From positions 682,001 to 746,000 of the forward strand of contig LT598469.1 of assembly GCA_900074745.1 (NCBI GenBank): 64,000 nt of DNA, read 5' to 3'. Both the position numbers and the translations under genes were made by a program. The stretch is from Lachancea mirantina (lineage: Eukaryota; Ascomycota; Saccharomycetes; Saccharomycetales; Saccharomycetaceae). Below, one piece after another: positions 45,880-55,376 of the stretch. The notes below the pieces were generated by a model. That model had not been told where the DNA came from. It did no database searches and saw nothing but the letters and a program-made list of their open reading frames with translations. Each line of letters starts with the position of its first letter. Position 1 is the stretch's first letter.

Positions 45880-46483
45880 CCACTGATTGCTCTGTTTTTT
45901 TCCCGGTGTTTTTTCAGATCAGCTAATTGATCGACTAACTTTTCCGTATTTTATCGATAGGAGCGCGTACGTAAGCTAATAACCATCAGTGCCCTGGCTG
46001 TAGCCTCGGGACTTCCGGCCTAAAAGCTTAATTATTTTTTTCTTCGACGATCTCTGCTGAAAAGGCAAGCTCCGGCCAAAGCCGTAGAGATCCTGTAACT
46101 CCATTAGGTAATTTTTTGGCGATTTGAAATAAGATTTTATAACCTATTTGGTTGTTCAGCTATTGCTTTCGGAGTGGGAATCGTTAGCTTTTGCTTGATT
46201 AGGCCATTTACAGCCAGTTTTTCGTGATTTCTGCTCACCTTGATTCGGGTTTTCGCAGGTAAACACGTGAGGACGTCTCCTGGATGTAGATCATCATGCA
46301 TACCCCGTGTATCTGCAATTCGCCCATCCTTGTATCAGAAAGTGAAGTCGAAATCGTCAGATATAAATAAAAGAATGTAAATAAGGTTCCAAGAATTTAT
46401 CGTCCGGAATGTAGACGCTAGAGTGTTGTTACGCAGACCCTCTTTTACCTTTCGAAGAAAAATTGCATGCACAGAATATAAAA
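45880..46483. other. Intergenic region before the 202-aa gene
   Basis: 604 bp, AT-rich with T-tracts near 45895 and 46032. An ACACGTGA sequence lies at 46263-46270. No MCB or SCB site and no gene seen. Confidence 0.45.
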
Positions 46484-47092
46484 ATGATATTTGAGCACTC
46501 CGAATTCGGCATGCTAAGTGGCACACAAGGGTGGACACAAGGTTTAAAACAGGAGTTGACACAAGGAGGAATGTCTCAGCTGTCGTTTGAAGGTCAGTCC
46601 AATCAAATGCAGGACATCTTGGACTTGGTGATCACCGACCCGCTTCACGTGACATCGGAATTTAGTTCATTGGCCGTTGGCGGCGACATACATTCCCGGT
46701 CGGTCCCGGTCGAGGAAATGGTCACGGTGAACGTGACAGATCTGCTTTTAGAACCAGAGGGAGGTAATAAAACCTTGGTTGGGCCGATGGAATTCATGCA
46801 TCACGTAAACAGAGACCTGTCCCGCGACTTCGAGAAGAATAGCGACGATCATAATTCAATGCTTGCAGGAAACCAACTACTGCGGCCATCTTTAAAGACT
46901 CGTAAGAGCAATCCGTTTTACTCTCCACCTAAGCACATTCGCAAGATGATTGTGAAGGAGAGAAGCAAAAAACCGGAAAGTCGGCGGCAGTCTAGTTCCA
47001 GATCGGCTCAGGCAATTGACAGTATGTCGCAAGCGATGTATCCTGCGAGGCCCGGGGAATTAACTCTAAAGAGAAGGGAGACGATTGGCTGA
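46484..47092 (+). CDS. Unrecognised 202-aa protein in the NRS1 (YLR053C) position
   Basis: 202 residues from the first ATG; an earlier frame start is TTG. No family recognised. The N-terminus repeats TQG three times (GTQGWTQGLKQELTQGG, residues 13-29). The middle is acidic. Residues 134-143, RPSLKTRKSN, exactly fit the RxxLxxxxN destruction-box pattern, and S147-P-P-K150 is a full Cdk consensus. A basic segment follows (HIRKMIVKERSKKP, about 151-164), then a Ser/Arg-rich tail. Order and strand (OSW2-like +, this gene +, IES3 -, FCF2 +, with FRS2 inserted) equal the S. cerevisiae YLR051C-YLR054C block reversed, which puts this gene at YLR053C, the small Start regulator NRS1 (about 108 aa). Homology to Nrs1 is untested. 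Confidence 0.75.
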   Translation: MIFEHSEFGMLSGTQGWTQGLKQELTQGGMSQLSFEGQSNQMQDILDLVITDPLHVTSEFSSLAVGGDIHSRSVPVEEMVTVNVTDLLLEPEGGNKTLVGPMEFMHHVNRDLSRDFEKNSDDHNSMLAGNQLLRPSLKTRKSNPFYSPPKHIRKMIVKERSKKPESRRQSSSRSAQAIDSMSQAMYPARPGELTLKRRETIG

Positions 47093-47315
47093 GCAGCACG
47101 CTTTGGCCGCACGTATTCTACGGTTAAGAACTGCAGGTTACAGTTTGTTTGTAGTGTATGTTGTAATGTTTTAAAGATAATAACGAAATCATCGAATCAA
47201 TCACATCAGAGACCGTACAAGGGCACATTATTATATAAGTCGTTTATCACAAGTCAGGTGAACAGGTATAGGCATCGAGACGCTGATGTTCGATGGAACG
47301 CATGATATCTAAGTT

Positions 47316-48815
47316 CTAATCGTAAAGATCCTCGTCGAGTCTGGCCGCTGGGTTGTTTTCGATGAAATCTAAGGACACCTTGTGGCCAAGTAGCTCTCTA
47401 ATGTTTTGAACACCGTACTTGATCATCGTAGGTCTCTCTAAAGACAGACCCCAGCCCAGGACTCTCAAGTCCTTGGGTAGACCCATAGGCTCAAGCATTT
47501 CCGGTCTGAACATACCAGAGTTTCCGATTTCAACCCATTTACCTAGACCCTCGTGCCAGGAGAAAATTTCCATGGAAGGCTCCGTGTAAGGGTTGTAGGT
47601 AGGCTTGAAACGTAGCCCTGTAACACCCATCTTGGCGAAGAAACTTTCCATGAACTGAATCAAGTCGCCTAAGGTGATGTTGAAGTCTGCCAAGACGCCT
47701 TCGACCTGGTGAAATTCAGCCAAGTGAGTGGCGTCCACGGCCTCGTTACGAAAAACGCGGTCGATGGAGAACAGTCTGACCGGCTTAGGATCCTTGGCAA
47801 GCTCCTTCAACATAGCGGCTGAAATGGCCGTTGTGTGTGTTCTGAGCACAAGCTTTTGAGACTCCACGGGCTTCCAGTTGTAACGGTAACCGATAGATTC
47901 GTACTTACCATCTTCGTGAACAGCCTTGATGTTTTCGATGTACTCTTTGTCTTCTGGCAAGTCACTCTGGGCAGGGTCCTTGATGTAAAAGGTATCCTGC
48001 AAATCACGTGCTGGATGCTGCTGGGGAACGTACAAGGTATCGAAATTCCAGAACCCGGTCTCGACGTACTGGTTAGATGGCATCTCAGTGAAACCCATGG
48101 AGAAAAAGATTTGTCTGAATTCTTCACGGATCTTACTCAACGGATGCAGAGCACCAGACTCTGGAATGATACCTTCAGAGTTGAAATTGTATGGCTTGAA
48201 CTTGAGGTCTTTATAGGAGCCCGTGGAGACCATTTCGGCGGTTAAATCAGTCTCGGGCTTGGTTAAATCAGTAGAGAAATCGGACCCCTTGACTATGTTG
48301 AATGAAGTCTCTTTGATAGGTGCCACAAGCTTTCGCTTTTTAAGATCGTTCAGTACTTTATCATCTATCCCATCTAGCTTGTCATCTTTGACCTTTAACA
48401 ACAGATCCTTCGTTTCGTCGGCAACGTCACTGCTAGAAGAAATTTTCTCGCTAAGGGTCAGCTCGTTTTCTTTGTTCTTCGAGATCCAGCCGTTCTTAAA
48501 GGCTCTGGCCTGGCCCACTTTACCATCAGCACCCATCTGAGTCATCACTTCCTTGATTTGAAGCTTACCGAATTTTTCTACAAGATGGAGTAGCCTAATT
48601 TCGTGAGATCCCTTGGCGACGATCTCCTCACCTTCTTTAGTCAAGCTGTAGCGGATCTTGTCATGCTTGCTATAATCTACCTTCCCATGAGCTTTCAACG
48701 AGTTCAAAGCGGATAAAATCACTTGGGGATTGATGTTGGGGAAAGTTTGGAGACTGGATTTGATTTCTCCATCCTTATCCAATTTTTCAAGTATATCGAG
48801 TTGAAGATCTGCCAT
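47316..48815 (-). CDS. FRS2: Cytosolic phenylalanyl-tRNA synthetase alpha subunit
   Basis: 499 residues (S. cerevisiae about 503). With the beta subunit Frs1 it forms the cytosolic alpha2-beta2 class II synthetase that charges tRNA-Phe; this subunit carries the catalytic site. The N-terminal 170 residues contain winged-helix, DNA-binding-like folds (DKIRYSLTKEGEEIVAKGSHE). The catalytic domain has GALHPLSKIREEFRQIFFSMG, motif 2 around VFRNEAVDATHLAEFHQVEG, FRPEMLEPMGLPKDLRVLGW and motif 3 GLSLERPTMIKYGVQNIRELLG. The N-terminus MADLQLDILEKLDKDGE fits the family. In S. cerevisiae it directly follows BUD27; here three genes, two of them in chromosome XII positions, lie between. Confidence 0.97.
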   Translation of the reverse strand: MADLQLDILEKLDKDGEIKSSLQTFPNINPQVILSALNSLKAHGKVDYSKHDKIRYSLTKEGEEIVAKGSHEIRLLHLVEKFGKLQIKEVMTQMGADGKVGQARAFKNGWISKNKENELTLSEKISSSSDVADETKDLLLKVKDDKLDGIDDKVLNDLKKRKLVAPIKETSFNIVKGSDFSTDLTKPETDLTAEMVSTGSYKDLKFKPYNFNSEGIIPESGALHPLSKIREEFRQIFFSMGFTEMPSNQYVETGFWNFDTLYVPQQHPARDLQDTFYIKDPAQSDLPEDKEYIENIKAVHEDGKYESIGYRYNWKPVESQKLVLRTHTTAISAAMLKELAKDPKPVRLFSIDRVFRNEAVDATHLAEFHQVEGVLADFNITLGDLIQFMESFFAKMGVTGLRFKPTYNPYTEPSMEIFSWHEGLGKWVEIGNSGMFRPEMLEPMGLPKDLRVLGWGLSLERPTMIKYGVQNIRELLGHKVSLDFIENNPAARLDEDLYD

Positions 48816-49182
48816 TTATCTGAGAGTGCTTTCAGCTGGTTGTGGGCCCATCTTACTGTTTGATAATCTCAACTTTCTCTTTCAATTAAAAAATTTTAGT
48901 GAGTAGTTTCGTTGATTTACCCGCAGAAGAACAGGCTCGCAAGCGGATCAAAATCTATACTACAACACATATTTAAACATCTTCACCGATGAGATGGTAG
49001 TGGCTGTCTTCATGTTGGAAGGCCTTAGCTGAGTATCCCTGTAGCGTCTGTAAATCTTGTTCCTCAACAGTTTCTGAGAAGCCGTCTTTCAACTTAATTT
49101 AAAAAAAACCTCCCGCTCTCTGGACGCAGCAGATTGTCGTAACGATATTGTAACATGATCATTGACGCTATAGGTCTGCGTA
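48816..49182. other. Intergenic region FRS2-IES3
   Basis: 367 bp forming the FRS2 promoter and IES3 3' end. A-rich stretch near 49099-49107. I see nothing else. Confidence 0.45.
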
Positions 49183-49797
49183 TCAATTGAAAAAACAAAG
49201 ACTGCCGCTATCCTTGCTACCGAAATATATGGAAATTCTATCTTCACCTTTGGTGCTGAAAAGATCCAATTTCAAATTGGTCTCTAACATCAACTCCTTC
49301 TTGATGAACCACCTCTTCTCTTCTTGAAGAAGCTGCTTGTAATCTCGAAGCAAATTCTGATGAATTTGCGAAAGCCACTCTACTTGTTGCTGGAGGGTAG
49401 CATCACTTTTATTCGCCTCTAATGTGTTTTCTAGGGGCTCTATTTGGCCATGTTCCTGCACAAATTGTTCATTCATGTTATAAAGCCTTTTTTTGTAGCA
49501 GTTGGTCTTCAACTTGGTGATTCTATTGAGCTGCTCTTTCTGCGCCTTAGGCTTGGACGACGCTGCAGAGTCCAAAAAACTCCCTGGCGTGCTTTTGATC
49601 ATTTCGTAATTGATCTTAAGATTGTCATCCACGGATACGATGTTGCGCTTGTGCCTGTTCTTGCGCTCTTCTTCCACAACAGGGGCGTCGCTTGACTTGT
49701 AGCGCCTTACAGCATTCAAGGCATATTTTAGTTGTGCATCATCCTCAACAAGTCGTGAAAATTGGTTCATAAGGTCATCCGCGGAAGCAGAAGTCAT
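49183..49797 (-). CDS. IES3: INO80 chromatin remodeling complex subunit Ies3
   Basis: 204 residues (S. cerevisiae about 250). Ies3 is a fungal-specific subunit of the INO80 nucleosome remodeler, located in the Nhp10 module. Two segments define it: RNIVSVDDNLKINYEMIKSTPG (about 50-71) and the C-terminal helical stretch NLLRDYKQLLQEEKRWF followed by IKKELMLETNLKLDLFSTKG. Between them lies YKKRLYNMNEQFVQEHGQIE. The N-terminus is short and the C-terminal basic tail of S. cerevisiae Ies3 is missing, which accounts for the length difference. It is divergent from FCF2, as in YLR051C-YLR052W. Confidence 0.9.
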   Translation of the reverse strand: MTSASADDLMNQFSRLVEDDAQLKYALNAVRRYKSSDAPVVEEERKNRHKRNIVSVDDNLKINYEMIKSTPGSFLDSAASSKPKAQKEQLNRITKLKTNCYKKRLYNMNEQFVQEHGQIEPLENTLEANKSDATLQQQVEWLSQIHQNLLRDYKQLLQEEKRWFIKKELMLETNLKLDLFSTKGEDRISIYFGSKDSGSLCFFN

Positions 49798-49946
49798 CTG
49801 AGCTTCGAAGATGCTTACCGCTAAAACTCAATAGTTATGGGGCGAGATATGGTGTGTAGCTCGATATGAGTTGATATATCATCATCGTTAACGTTTTCTA
49901 TAGCTCGATTAATGGATAACGAAAAATTTGAATTTGATTTCAGAGA

Positions 49947-49954
49947 GCGATGAG
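49947..49954 (+). promoter_or_regulatory. FCF2: PAC element upstream of FCF2
   Basis: GCGATGAG, the exact core of the PAC motif of ribosome-biogenesis promoters (bound by Dot6/Tod6), lies 28-35 bp before the FCF2 ATG. An RRPE-like GAAAAATTT is at 49921-49929. Both fall inside a 13-codon upstream frame starting with ATG at 49913. Confidence 0.6.
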
Positions 49955-49981
49955 GCAGCGACAACTAGAGCACAAGACACC

Positions 49982-50656
49982 ATGGAGACTAAGAGTTTGC
50001 AAGAGTTGTTTAGCGATCTGAAAAGTCTTGAGAAGCAAAGTATTGCTGTAAATAAAGAGCATGCGGGGAAACCTTTGGATGATTTCATGAGCGACAAACT
50101 GGAGTTCGAAGAGGACTCGAAGGTAATTGAACAACAAGCGACTTTCCGTGACATTGAGCTGCGCTTGAAAAGTCTGCCGAAAATGCAAACAAATTTTGAC
50201 CAGCTTTCGAACGAGACTGTTAAGTCCGGTGCTGTCACCAGAGTTGATGATCCAGTCTCCATTTTACACTCGGTAAAAAAAGATGCAAACTCGAAAAAGC
50301 TCACGCTGACAGACCAATGGTTTACGTTGCCCAAACCCGAGCTCACCAAGGAGCTGAAGCGTGATCTGCTCCTGTTGAAACACAGGGCTGCGCTAGACCC
50401 GAAGCGTCATTACAAAAAAGACAAGTGGAAAGTGCCCGAAAGGTTTGCTGTTGGCACGATCGTGGAAGACAAGAGCGAGTTTTTCAGCAGTCGCCTTACG
50501 AACAAGCAGCGCAAGAACACCATGCTTGAGACTCTGATGACCGACGAAGATACTAGTCGGTACTTCAAACGCAAGTATGGCGAAATCCAGGAGAAAAAGA
50601 CAAGCGGACGCAAGGGTCATTACAAGAAGGTTGGAGAAAGAAGAAGAAAGTTTTAA
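49982..50656 (+). CDS. FCF2: rRNA-processing factor Fcf2
   Basis: 224 residues (S. cerevisiae about 217). Fcf2 is an essential nucleolar SSU-processome factor needed for early pre-rRNA cleavages at A0, A1 and A2. The conserved C-terminal Fcf2 domain is complete: WFTLPKPELTKELKRDLLLLKHRAALDPKRHYKKDKWKVP in pieces, then FAVGTIVEDKSEFFSSRL, TNKQRKNTMLETLMTDE, YFKRKYGEIQEKK, SGRKGHYKKVGERRR. The N-terminus METKSLQELFSDLKSLEKQ fits Fcf2; the frame further upstream is open only from a TTG. A PAC/RRPE-type promoter fits co-regulation with ribosome biogenesis. It is divergent from IES3. Confidence 0.94.
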   Translation: METKSLQELFSDLKSLEKQSIAVNKEHAGKPLDDFMSDKLEFEEDSKVIEQQATFRDIELRLKSLPKMQTNFDQLSNETVKSGAVTRVDDPVSILHSVKKDANSKKLTLTDQWFTLPKPELTKELKRDLLLLKHRAALDPKRHYKKDKWKVPERFAVGTIVEDKSEFFSSRLTNKQRKNTMLETLMTDEDTSRYFKRKYGEIQEKKTSGRKGHYKKVGERRRKF

Positions 50657-52209
50657 GGATCACTCATCACAAGCATTGCGGCTGTCGCGCAACAGCTGTC
50701 ACACCATAGCTTTTCGCTATGTGCGGTTGCAGATATCATCGTTATCGGGCAGAAACGTGCACAACTGGGACCTGAGATGAGTCTCAAAAGTCAGTTTCCC
50801 GCATCACAAGTTTTCTAGGGCTTCATTAACGAAGTAGCTAGAAGAAATCACAGTTCTCGTGCAAGCGTTTGACTTTTAGTGATTTAGCTACAAAAGCTCC
50901 CACACGTGCCTAGACATCTCCCATTGTGATCAACACACTTGTTGCAGTCGATTGTGTCCACTGTTGCAGTGTCTTTCCTCGTCTTAACATTTCCCTGCAT
51001 TGTTAAGTATGTAACAAAAATAGCCGCCAGTCCTGAGAAAATTCTCGAACGAAGAAGTTACTTCACATCGAAAAGAAGTAGGCTAGACCCAACACGTCTT
51101 CCGTTCCCATCGAATGAGCTGAGAGCAAAATCAGTGAAAATCTCCATTGGAGCGATAACCGCCAACCCCAACTTTTCCTCGAAATTTGGTGGGGATCCGG
51201 CTCTCGAGCTCAGAAAGTGCCGTACGATGCAGATAACCGCCCAAACCAAAAGCCATTAAAAAGGGGTCATTCGCCCCCTGGAGCATGACCTCGAAGAGGG
51301 TCACAAATTAGAGTCATACACATACAAGGGGCTATAGGTGCAATCCTGAAGACTTATATAAAGCGAGCATAATTGTCAGGGTTGTATCCTCGGCTATAAC
51401 TGGAAGTGTTGGATTTTCCTTCTTCGACAGAAGGGAAGCAAGCCAAAAGAGGAAAAATAGCATATGCTTGTATAAGATGTATAAGGTCCTCAAAACTAGT
51501 ACCGATAGAAAGCGACGCTACCTACGTCAATGTGCAGTCAGGATAATCACATTGGAAGTTTAAGCCGCCAGCCAAAGCTTGTTTTTTCGTCGTCGGAGTT
51601 GGTACCAAACACCGATTACAGCAGCAAGCACGTCTTACCGGCAAAATAGGGATTTAAGACCAGGTTCCCGAAGGGATTCACTAACGACGGCTTCGAAGAA
51701 AGTTTATTTTCGAATTTCGCATTCACCCACTCTGACAAGCGAAAGAACGCCAATTTCGAAACCCATACACCCGGTTATCTGATATTTTGATGTGCTTTGC
51801 TGATAAGCGTTATCAAGATTTCTAAGACCGCCTACAGAAGCTAGCGCAGCTGGAATGATTGGCAGTCGATCACATGGCATGGCAACAATTTGGGCATCCT
51901 TGGCAGGTTGCAATTCCTAGGAGGGTTCAAAGTTTTCTTCGGGATGTGTTCTCGGGCTGGCGTGGGAGTTACTGGGCACGAATCTGTCTGGATGCTCCCA
52001 GTATGCAACGCATGCAACAGTCGGGATCAAGCCTTTATTACAATCCGCATCCTTCCGTCTCCCATTTTCGAGCTCATTGTTTCATGCGCTTAACATTCGG
52101 CTCCTTCTCTGAATTATTTGACCACGAAGAGCGTCTCCTGTGTTTTCCAAGTTACGAGCATTAGACTGTTTACAGCCCCCAGGTAGTTTCTGTGAGGTTC
52201 TGGGCGCAC
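50657..52209. promoter_or_regulatory. GAT1: Long GAT1 upstream region with GATA sites
   Basis: 1.55 kb between FCF2 and GAT1. Frames of 60-106 codons cross it, but none is ATG-led and protein-like. GATAA cores lie at 51154, 51232 and 51542 (+) and 51775 (-), and a GATAA/TTATC inverted pair at 51801-51815. These are binding sites for GATA factors such as Gat1, Gln3, Dal80 and Gzf3. Confidence 0.6.
51801..51815. promoter_or_regulatory. GAT1: Palindromic GATA site upstream of GAT1
   Basis: TGATAA and TTATCA, perfect 6-bp inverted arms, are separated by GCG, about 395-409 bp upstream of the GAT1 ATG. Paired GATAA sites are preferred by the dimeric repressor Dal80 and used by GATA activators. S. 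cerevisiae GAT1 is known to be GATA-factor-regulated. Confidence 0.6.
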
Positions 52210-54282
52210 ATGAAAGATTCACGCGCGAGTGAGCAAGCGCATCAGCGCAAGCTTGTAGCGGCGGTATCCGATCCGTCTGCCGAGGCGATATGGTGCATGT
52301 ACTCCAAGGCCAAGGCGTCTCTCCCCTATAGAGACCGGATGGCGAACTTGACGTGGCGAATGCTCGGCATTCGCATGAAGGGGATGCGGCTAGACCGCAG
52401 TACGCGCAGCGACACCGGCTTCGAGATGGCTGAGCCTCTCACCTCTGGAGCTAACCTCTCGCACACTGTCAATTCGAATACAAAGGTCAACGCGATTCCA
52501 AGTCACGAGGACCACTTCGACTACTTAAGCCAACTCAGGGTTTTACATGATCCTAACGAGGAAGACGTCAATATTCCGAGTATAAGCCCCGAGAACCTTG
52601 GCGCAGGACAGCCAAATGCAAGGTCAGATCCTGCATACGGATCTGAAATCATGCCCTCCATGAAACTCAACTCCAACGCGAAGCATATCCGAAACACGTC
52701 GGGGGGTAATGCGTCAGATAGTAATGGAGGGTTTGGCCTTCATGATCATCATACCCATTTCGGCTCGTTCTCAAATCCCGACCAGCATGTCGGGTTCATG
52801 ACTAATCTCGGTATCGAACACTTTAACCTCTTGGGCGATCCTGGCTCCGTTCCCAACAGCCAGGACGAGAACAATGACACAAGCATGCGGGATGTTGATG
52901 CCGGGACGAACTCTTCCCCCGCCATCGTTAGCGATAGTGGCGTGTCCTCCGTTGAAGGTGCCGTACCGTACAACAATCTTTCAACATCGGCGTCTACACT
53001 CTACAGCGCCATCGGTGCATCCGAGGCTTCCATTGGCACATCTGACATCAACGCTACCGCAAGCGCCGCTGCCCACAATGTTTTGAATGGGCATTCATTT
53101 TTTGACGACAATGATTTCCTGCACACCATCGGAACTCTGCATCCTACACCGCCGCCTATAGCCGCACTTCACGCCACTAATTCTAGTGTGTCACTTGCAG
53201 AATTAAATCAACCTTCCAACAATGAGGTAAATGCCGTCAATTCGCAACCCATCAGTATACAAAAGCCTACGGCGCCTTGGGATGGAGCTTTTAGTTCGCT
53301 ACCTACCGGTCTTGCCGCGGGCGCTTCTCCGTCTTCCATGCTATCTTTTTCTCAAAACGCGCGGCGACCTTCTGCTTTGAATGCAATCCGAAAGAAGCAG
53401 ACCCGTGGTACAAATTCACGGATTGGAAGTGTACCGGCATCATCATTTTCAAGTAGTCTGGATTACGGGGCGGAAAACCTGAGTAGACCCGCTTCGGTAG
53501 GTCATGACATCGCTAACTCTGCCGCTGTTGGTAAGACCGACACGAAGTGCACCAATTGTCATACGCGGACGACTCCGCTTTGGAGAAGAGATCCGCAAGG
53601 TAATCCGCTATGTAACGCCTGCGGACTTTTCCTGAAATTACACGGCGTTGTGCGGCCCTTATCGCTCAAGACAGACGTCATCAAAAAGCGACAAAGAACG
53701 TCAAACAAACAAACTACTCCGTCTGCTCCTGGTGCAACGTCTGCCATCAGCTCTCCTACCAAAGAAGGGATACCTGGTGCTCGTGTAAAGCGCCCCGTCT
53801 CAAGAAAGATGGGAAGCTCCGGTGACGTTAGGTCAACCAGCCGGAAGACAACTACCACATCCAACAGAAAGTCAAGAACTCCAACGTCGCAAATCGTAAA
53901 GGATACGGATGTCCCCCAATCAGAGGCTGGGTCTGGAACCGAAGCCTCATCTTACCAATCATCTGCCACTCCACTACGTGAGGGCTCTCAACTTGCGGGC
54001 GATCCCTCCAGAATGGATATCGATTCCAAGGAGGCGTTACCGACAGTTTCCCACAACGAAATGGATGCCTTCATGCAAAGCTGGCCCTCTCAGCAGCACC
54101 AGCAGCAAAGTCCTGCTCAACCTCAACGGCAACAACACGAAGCCGAACATTCCACTTTCGGCTTTGACCGGTCACCACAAGAAGAAAGCAAGGGCCATCT
54201 CCAAAATGATAAGAAGCCTAAACCACCGGCTCAAAAGGGAGATTCATCTGCAAATTGGGAATGGCTTACATTGAGTCTATGA
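52210..54282 (+). CDS. GAT1: GATA-type nitrogen-catabolite activator Gat1
   Basis: 690 residues from the first ATG, longer than S. cerevisiae Gat1 (about 510). Gat1 activates nitrogen-catabolite-repressed genes when good nitrogen is scarce; TORC1 and Ure2 control its nuclear entry. The N-terminal segment [21 protein letters not shown] and LTWRML matches the conserved fungal activator region of Gat1. The GATA zinc finger has C447, C450, C468 and C471 ([33 protein letters not shown]), followed by the basic tail [15 protein letters not shown]. The C-terminus WEWLTLSL matches the Gat1 ending. The extra length is Ser/Asn-rich linker. GATA sites upstream suggest autoregulation or cross-regulation. 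Confidence 0.93.
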   Translation: MKDSRASEQAHQRKLVAAVSDPSAEAIWCMYSKAKASLPYRDRMANLTWRMLGIRMKGMRLDRSTRSDTGFEMAEPLTSGANLSHTVNSNTKVNAIPSHEDHFDYLSQLRVLHDPNEEDVNIPSISPENLGAGQPNARSDPAYGSEIMPSMKLNSNAKHIRNTSGGNASDSNGGFGLHDHHTHFGSFSNPDQHVGFMTNLGIEHFNLLGDPGSVPNSQDENNDTSMRDVDAGTNSSPAIVSDSGVSSVEGAVPYNNLSTSASTLYSAIGASEASIGTSDINATASAAAHNVLNGHSFFDDNDFLHTIGTLHPTPPPIAALHATNSSVSLAELNQPSNNEVNAVNSQPISIQKPTAPWDGAFSSLPTGLAAGASPSSMLSFSQNARRPSALNAIRKKQTRGTNSRIGSVPASSFSSSLDYGAENLSRPASVGHDIANSAAVGKTDTKCTNCHTRTTPLWRRDPQGNPLCNACGLFLKLHGVVRPLSLKTDVIKKRQRTSNKQTTPSAPGATSAISSPTKEGIPGARVKRPVSRKMGSSGDVRSTSRKTTTTSNRKSRTPTSQIVKDTDVPQSEAGSGTEASSYQSSATPLREGSQLAGDPSRMDIDSKEALPTVSHNEMDAFMQSWPSQQHQQQSPAQPQRQQHEAEHSTFGFDRSPQEESKGHLQNDKKPKPPAQKGDSSANWEWLTLSL

Positions 54283-55154
54283 GGCAAAGAATCATGCCCA
54301 CGCTCTAAAATGGTTAGAGAAGGGGGAGCAGCAGGGTCGGTATGTTTCCGCTAACGCTATTTTCCCCTAACTCTGACAACGCGACCACCACTGAGATTCA
54401 AATCCAAATCTCTATGCATGAGTAATATAAACTGTTGTTTTCATCAAAGCTTTAATTAACTAATTTGATTTTCGATTCAGCTGCAGCTTTCAATTTTCGG
54501 TACCTATATTCATACCTGTTCATCTTTCGCTTTGAAACGGAAAGGTATACATTTAATAGCCATAGACAAGTTCATATCTGTGAAACGTACTACTCGAGAA
54601 ATACCTCGAGCCTAAAGAGCACCTTGCTACTTGCCACGTATTTTGGCCGGAAAGACACAGTCTCTTATTCAGTGGGCAAGTGTTCCGATGCTCACGATTG
54701 GAAGAGTGGCCAATCTCTTAACAACTAGTTGGCAACCGAATTGCCTGCTTCCCCTATAGTAAATTGAAAATGTTACGTGAAATATAAAGCTAATTTTTGA
54801 CCATAGTGTCCCGTCGAATGGGGTGCCTTCTTTAGGAAGCTACGGTATATAAAAATTTGGAAAATCCAGGGAAAAGGACCGTTTGGTGTCAATCTAGCAA
54901 CTACCACTGGAAGAATTTTAACAGAAATTTTAAAATGAGAAACTTTATTGTGCGTCCTAACTTAATGTGGCGTCGCTATGGAACAATAGGTCACAGTACA
55001 CTCCTCCTAGAAGACCTTACGACACCCCACATACTGGGTTGTAAAGATAATAATTTTCTAATTAACATTAGTATTGAACCGAAATGTACGTATGGTAAGG
55101 AAGGGTGTCTCTAAATGAATATATTATCAAAGGTTGTTACCAGAATTTAATAAC
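54283..55154. other. Intergenic region GAT1-tRNA
   Basis: 872 bp, AT-rich. Two frames of about 85 codons cross it (54465-54728 and 54857-55114); the second lacks an upstream ATG and neither resembles a known protein. I looked for a TG...CA-bounded LTR next to the tRNA, a common Ty insertion site, and recognised none. Confidence 0.45.
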
Positions 55155-55227
55155 GGGCGTGTGGCGTAGTTGGTAGCGCGCTCCCTTAGCATGGGAGAGG
55201 TCATCGGTTCGACTCCGGTCTCGTCCA
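55155..55227 (+). tRNA. tRNA-Ala (AGC)
   Basis: 73 nt including discriminator A. Acceptor strands GGGCGTG and CTCGTCC pair with one G-T and one T-T apposition, as in the S. cerevisiae gene. The D-arm contains GGCGTAGTTGGTAGCGC. The anticodon stem CTCCC/GGGAG encloses loop TTAGCAT with anticodon AGC. The T-arm ATCGG-TTCGACT-CCGGT is intact. No intron. It reads GCU/GCC alanine codons after A34-to-inosine editing. A T-run follows at 55229-55234 (TCTTTTT), fitting RNA polymerase III termination. Confidence 0.97.
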
Positions 55228-55376
55228 ATCTTTTTGCATACTATTTAAAGTTGGAATGTTCAATGAAAAATAGATTGTAGAATATATTTCCGCCATGTTT
55301 TACTAATAAAGCTTTAACTATGTTCATGGCTCCGCAGCTATATTATAGTATGTCTTGTAAATGATCATAAATTCAC

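Noticed and set aside
46150-46200. Centromere-like CDEIII core (TTCGG in an AT-rich stretch)
   Set aside because: The surrounding bases do not fit CDEIII, and there is no CDEI plus AT-rich CDEII at a suitable distance.
50939-51259. 106-codon plus-strand frame with a hydrophobic start in the GAT1 upstream region
   Set aside because: It starts at TTG and has no ATG until near its end. GATA sites lie within it.
54857-55114. 85-codon frame upstream of the tRNA gene
   Set aside because: It starts at TTG; the internal ATG leaves about 59 residues without recognisable features.
54283-55154. Ty LTR next to the tRNA gene
   Set aside because: I looked for TG/CA-bounded LTR-like sequence with a target duplication and saw none.
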